Positions 33,104-35,033 of a DNA stretch of 35,033 nucleotides are shown here, piece after piece. Each line of letters begins with the position of its first letter. Positions within the stretch are counted from its first letter, which is position 1. The position numbers and the translations under genes were made by a program. The notes beneath the pieces were generated by a model. The model saw only the letters and a list, made by a program, of their open reading frames with translations. It did no database searches and was not told where the DNA came from. Source of the stretch: an uncultured Paracoccaceae bacterium (GTDB taxonomy: Bacteria; Pseudomonadota; Alphaproteobacteria; Rhodobacterales; Rhodobacteraceae); contig CALDUK010000046.1 in assembly GCA_937924905.1 (NCBI GenBank), positions 1 to 35,033 on the forward strand. Reading direction: 5' to 3'.

Positions 33104-34168
33104 CTAGGATTGCGCCACCAACGCGCCCGCATTCTCGGCGCGCGGCGACCGGCCAATGGCGGTTGGGTGAATAACCTCGGACGAATGGCGGCCCACCACA
33201 CGTTTGCGGCGCGCCAGAAAATACTTGCCCCAGCCCCGCCAGTTTCCAACCCCTTCAACATCCGGGTCCACCGGAAACCGCGCCCGCCAATCGGCGGGCA
33301 AGGTCACACCGCAGCCATCCAGCTTGTCGATCATCCAGACAAGCGGAATGTTGGTCAGCGGGCGCGACGAATACTTGCCGGTCAGTTGCCCGCCCACATC
33401 GCCGTGACTGCCGCGAAACCACATTTGTTCCACCTCGCCCTTGTGGCCGGGCGGGCATTCCCACAAAACCGGCGCAAAGGCTTCGCGCGTTTCATCCAGC
33501 GCCAGCGCATGGAACCCGCGTTTCACATGCGGGCCCAAAGATGCGTTGTGAAACGAATGCTTGATCTCGGCCCAGCGCACCACGAACGGCGCGCGAAACC
33601 CCAGCGATTTGACCGTGTCAAAGACACCAATCATCTCAATCGGGGTCTCATTGTAACAATAAGCTTTGCGAAACGCCTGACAGGTCATAATGCCCGTGCC
33701 TTCGCGATAGTGTTTATAAGCTTCCTGCACCAGTCGTTCCGACGCGTTTTCCCGCGTCAAAAGCCCGACCTCGCCAATCACACCGGCCAGCGATCTGGCC
33801 GCATAAGCGCCCCGCGAAAAGCCGATCAGAAAGATCCGGTCACCGGGGCGATAACGTGACGCCAGCCAGCCGTAAACCCGCTGGATCTGGCGGTTGATAC
33901 CCCGCCCTTCGATAATATCCAGAGTCTTTGACCAATCTTCCCACTGATTGCCGGCCTCATACAACAGCCCGATCCGCGCATTTTGCGCCGCTTCGTGCAA
34001 CAGCTTGTAAATCAGCCCAACGTTGGTTTCTTCGCCGTCTTCCAGCGACGACATCGTCCCATCCAGAAGAACAACGTGATCAATCGGTTCGCGGGAATGC
34101 TGCTGCACGCTTCTTTCGGTCCGCCGAAAGAAACCCAGAAGGTCGCGTATGCGTTCCTTCAACATCAT
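33104..34168 (-). CDS. DUF2235 alpha/beta hydrolase
   Basis: 354 residues of the DUF2235 family, whose members include Tle1-type phospholipase effectors of type VI secretion. D36-G37-T38 matches the family's DGT motif. The nucleophile is S118 in GFSRG, with D184 in GVFDTV and H255 in GSHGDVGG completing a likely triad. There is no signal peptide. No VgrG, PAAR, Tli immunity or other secretion gene is nearby, so this is probably a stand-alone cytosolic hydrolase with unknown substrate. Two adjacent ATGs (34168 and 34165) can start it. It is on the same strand as the molybdoprotein, 98 bases downstream. Confidence 0.88.
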   Translation of the reverse strand: MMLKERIRDLLGFFRRTERSVQQHSREPIDHVVLLDGTMSSLEDGEETNVGLIYKLLHEAAQNARIGLLYEAGNQWEDWSKTLDIIEGRGINRQIQRVYGWLASRYRPGDRIFLIGFSRGAYAARSLAGVIGEVGLLTRENASERLVQEAYKHYREGTGIMTCQAFRKAYCYNETPIEMIGVFDTVKSLGFRAPFVVRWAEIKHSFHNASLGPHVKRGFHALALDETREAFAPVLWECPPGHKGEVEQMWFRGSHGDVGGQLTGKYSSRPLTNIPLVWMIDKLDGCGVTLPADWRARFPVDPDVEGVGNWRGWGKYFLARRKRVVGRHSSEVIHPTAIGRSPRAENAGALVAQS

Positions 34169-34266
34169 GGGATATCACGCCAACAGGTCATGGCCCCAAG
34201 TTAGGCCGACAGGGGTTACGAATCCACAAATGTGACGCTCGCTCGCGTTAACGTGCAGTAAACGTG

Positions 34267-35033
34267 TCACTCAGCCGCAATATCGGCGTGCAGGGCGTGC
34301 CACACTTTGGCAGGTGTAAACGGCATATCCACCATATCCGCGCCGCGCGTCGCCAAAGCATCGGCCACCGCATTTGCCACCGCCGCCAAAGCGCCCACGG
34401 TGCCCGCCTCGCCACAGCCTTTCATACCCATCGGGTTATTGATCGACGGCACCGGTTCTGTGGCAAAGGAAATCATCGGCAGATCATCGGCGCGCGGCAT
34501 TCCGTAATCCATGAAACTGGCGGTCAGCAACTGACCTTCTTCGTCATAAACGACTTGTTCGGTAAGAGCTTGGCCAATGCCCTGCGCCACACCACCATGC
34601 ACCTGACCTTCCGCCAGAAGCGGGTTGATCAGGTTCCCGAAATCATCCGTCACACTATAGCGTTCCACCGAAACCACGCCGGTTTCGGGGTCAATTTCCA
34701 CCTCGGCAATATGCGCGCCATTTGGAAATGACATCGCTTTCATGCTGATCTTTTCGCGCACGTCCAACAGATCGTCCCGCCCATCCGCACGCGCCATGGC
34801 GGCCGCGTTCAGCAAGCTTGGGGTTTCGTTCGATCCGGGGATACGGAACACTTCGTCATCGAATTCGACACCGTCAGTATTGTTCTTCTCACCCAGATAA
34901 TTGGCGAATTGGGTGGTGATTGTTTCAACCGCCGCCAGCGTCGCCGTTGATTGCGTGGTCACCGACCGTGACCCGCCTGTGCCCCCGCCCTGGGGTATGC
35001 GATCACTGTCGCCCTGAACAATCCGAATGGCGT
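34267..35033 (-). CDS. CoxL/xanthine dehydrogenase-type molybdopterin subunit, C-terminal part
   Basis: C-terminal 255 residues or so of a molybdenum hydroxylase large subunit; the frame is open to the window edge, so the 5' part is missing. The segment IRIVQGDSDRIPQGGGTGGSRS just inside the edge is typical of CoxL-like aerobic CO dehydrogenase and related enzymes. AEVEIDPETGVVSVERY, GQVHGGVAQGIGQALTEQ and MKGCGEAGTVGA, with the catalytic glutamate, follow. Whether it is a true form I CO dehydrogenase cannot be told because the active-site loop lies outside. The GTG at 34962 is an internal valine codon, not a start. The small and medium subunit genes are not in the window. Confidence 0.93.
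   Translation of the reverse strand, partial: AIRIVQGDSDRIPQGGGTGGSRSVTTQSTATLAAVETITTQFANYLGEKNNTDGVEFDDEVFRIPGSNETPSLLNAAAMARADGRDDLLDVREKISMKAMSFPNGAHIAEVEIDPETGVVSVERYSVTDDFGNLINPLLAEGQVHGGVAQGIGQALTEQVVYDEEGQLLTASFMDYGMPRADDLPMISFATEPVPSINNPMGMKGCGEAGTVGALAAVANAVADALATRGADMVDMPFTPAKVWHALHADIAAE

Noticed and set aside
1..35033. tRNA, rRNA, CRISPR, insertion sequence or prophage
   Set aside because: No cloverleaf, rRNA-like stretch, regular spacer-repeat array, transposase, terminal repeat pair or phage gene was seen on reading through the window.

Overview
The window looks like chromosome from an alphaproteobacterium of the Rhodobacterales (Roseobacter/Rhodobacter type). The reasons are moderately high GC, the aerobic cobalamin gene set in its alphaproteobacterial form (CobG, CobN, CobW, CobE, fused CobL), and the Entner-Doudoroff pair edd-eda. 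A Bpt leucyltransferase, a DUF2852 protein and a CO-dehydrogenase-like molybdenum subunit fit the same group. I see no rRNA, tRNA, insertion sequence, phage gene or CRISPR array. The genes are tightly packed; no gene-free stretch exceeds 300 bases.

Layout. 1-1948: end of edd, then eda. 1945-5047: a small unknown gene and glnE on the minus strand. 5136-7612: a YbaK-type tRNA deacylase, DUF2852, an RDD membrane protein and bpt, all plus. 7616-27737: a 20-kb cobalamin region. 27755-29775: an orphan histidine kinase divergent from two response regulators. 29772-30739: suhB and a small membrane peptide on the minus strand. 30897-33074: a glycine-rich protein, a MetR-like LysR regulator and divergent metF. 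33104-35033: a DUF2235 hydrolase and the C-terminal part of a CoxL-type molybdoprotein, both minus.

The cobalamin region has two arms around a cobalamin riboswitch at about 20830-21010. To the left, on the minus strand, run DUF1636, cobW, cobN, cobG, cobH, cobI and cobJ, then cobL, cobE, cobM, cobB and cobA. cobK lies on the opposite strand between cobJ and cobL and overlaps both. Most of these genes are joined by four-base ATGA overlaps, which suggests translational coupling. To the right, cobO, a metallophosphoesterase and cobQ run plus, a histidine phosphatase and cobD run minus, and cobP, cobT (PRTase) and cobS (synthase) run plus.

Together these genes cover most of the aerobic route from uroporphyrinogen III to adenosylcobalamin: ring methylation and contraction, a,c-amidation, cobalt insertion with a CobW chaperone, adenosylation, the remaining amidations and nucleotide-loop assembly. 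Not found here are cobF, the chelatase subunits CobS and CobT, the threonine-phosphate decarboxylase CobC, the cobalt reductase and bluB; they must lie elsewhere or be replaced.

I found no clearly new multi-gene system. The items most worth a second look are the metallophosphoesterase coupled between cobO and cobQ, the cysteine-rich DUF1636 protein that is first under the riboswitch, the sensorless kinase with a degenerate second response regulator, a pair of inverted repeats upstream of DUF2852, and a 46-residue peptide gene downstream of suhB.
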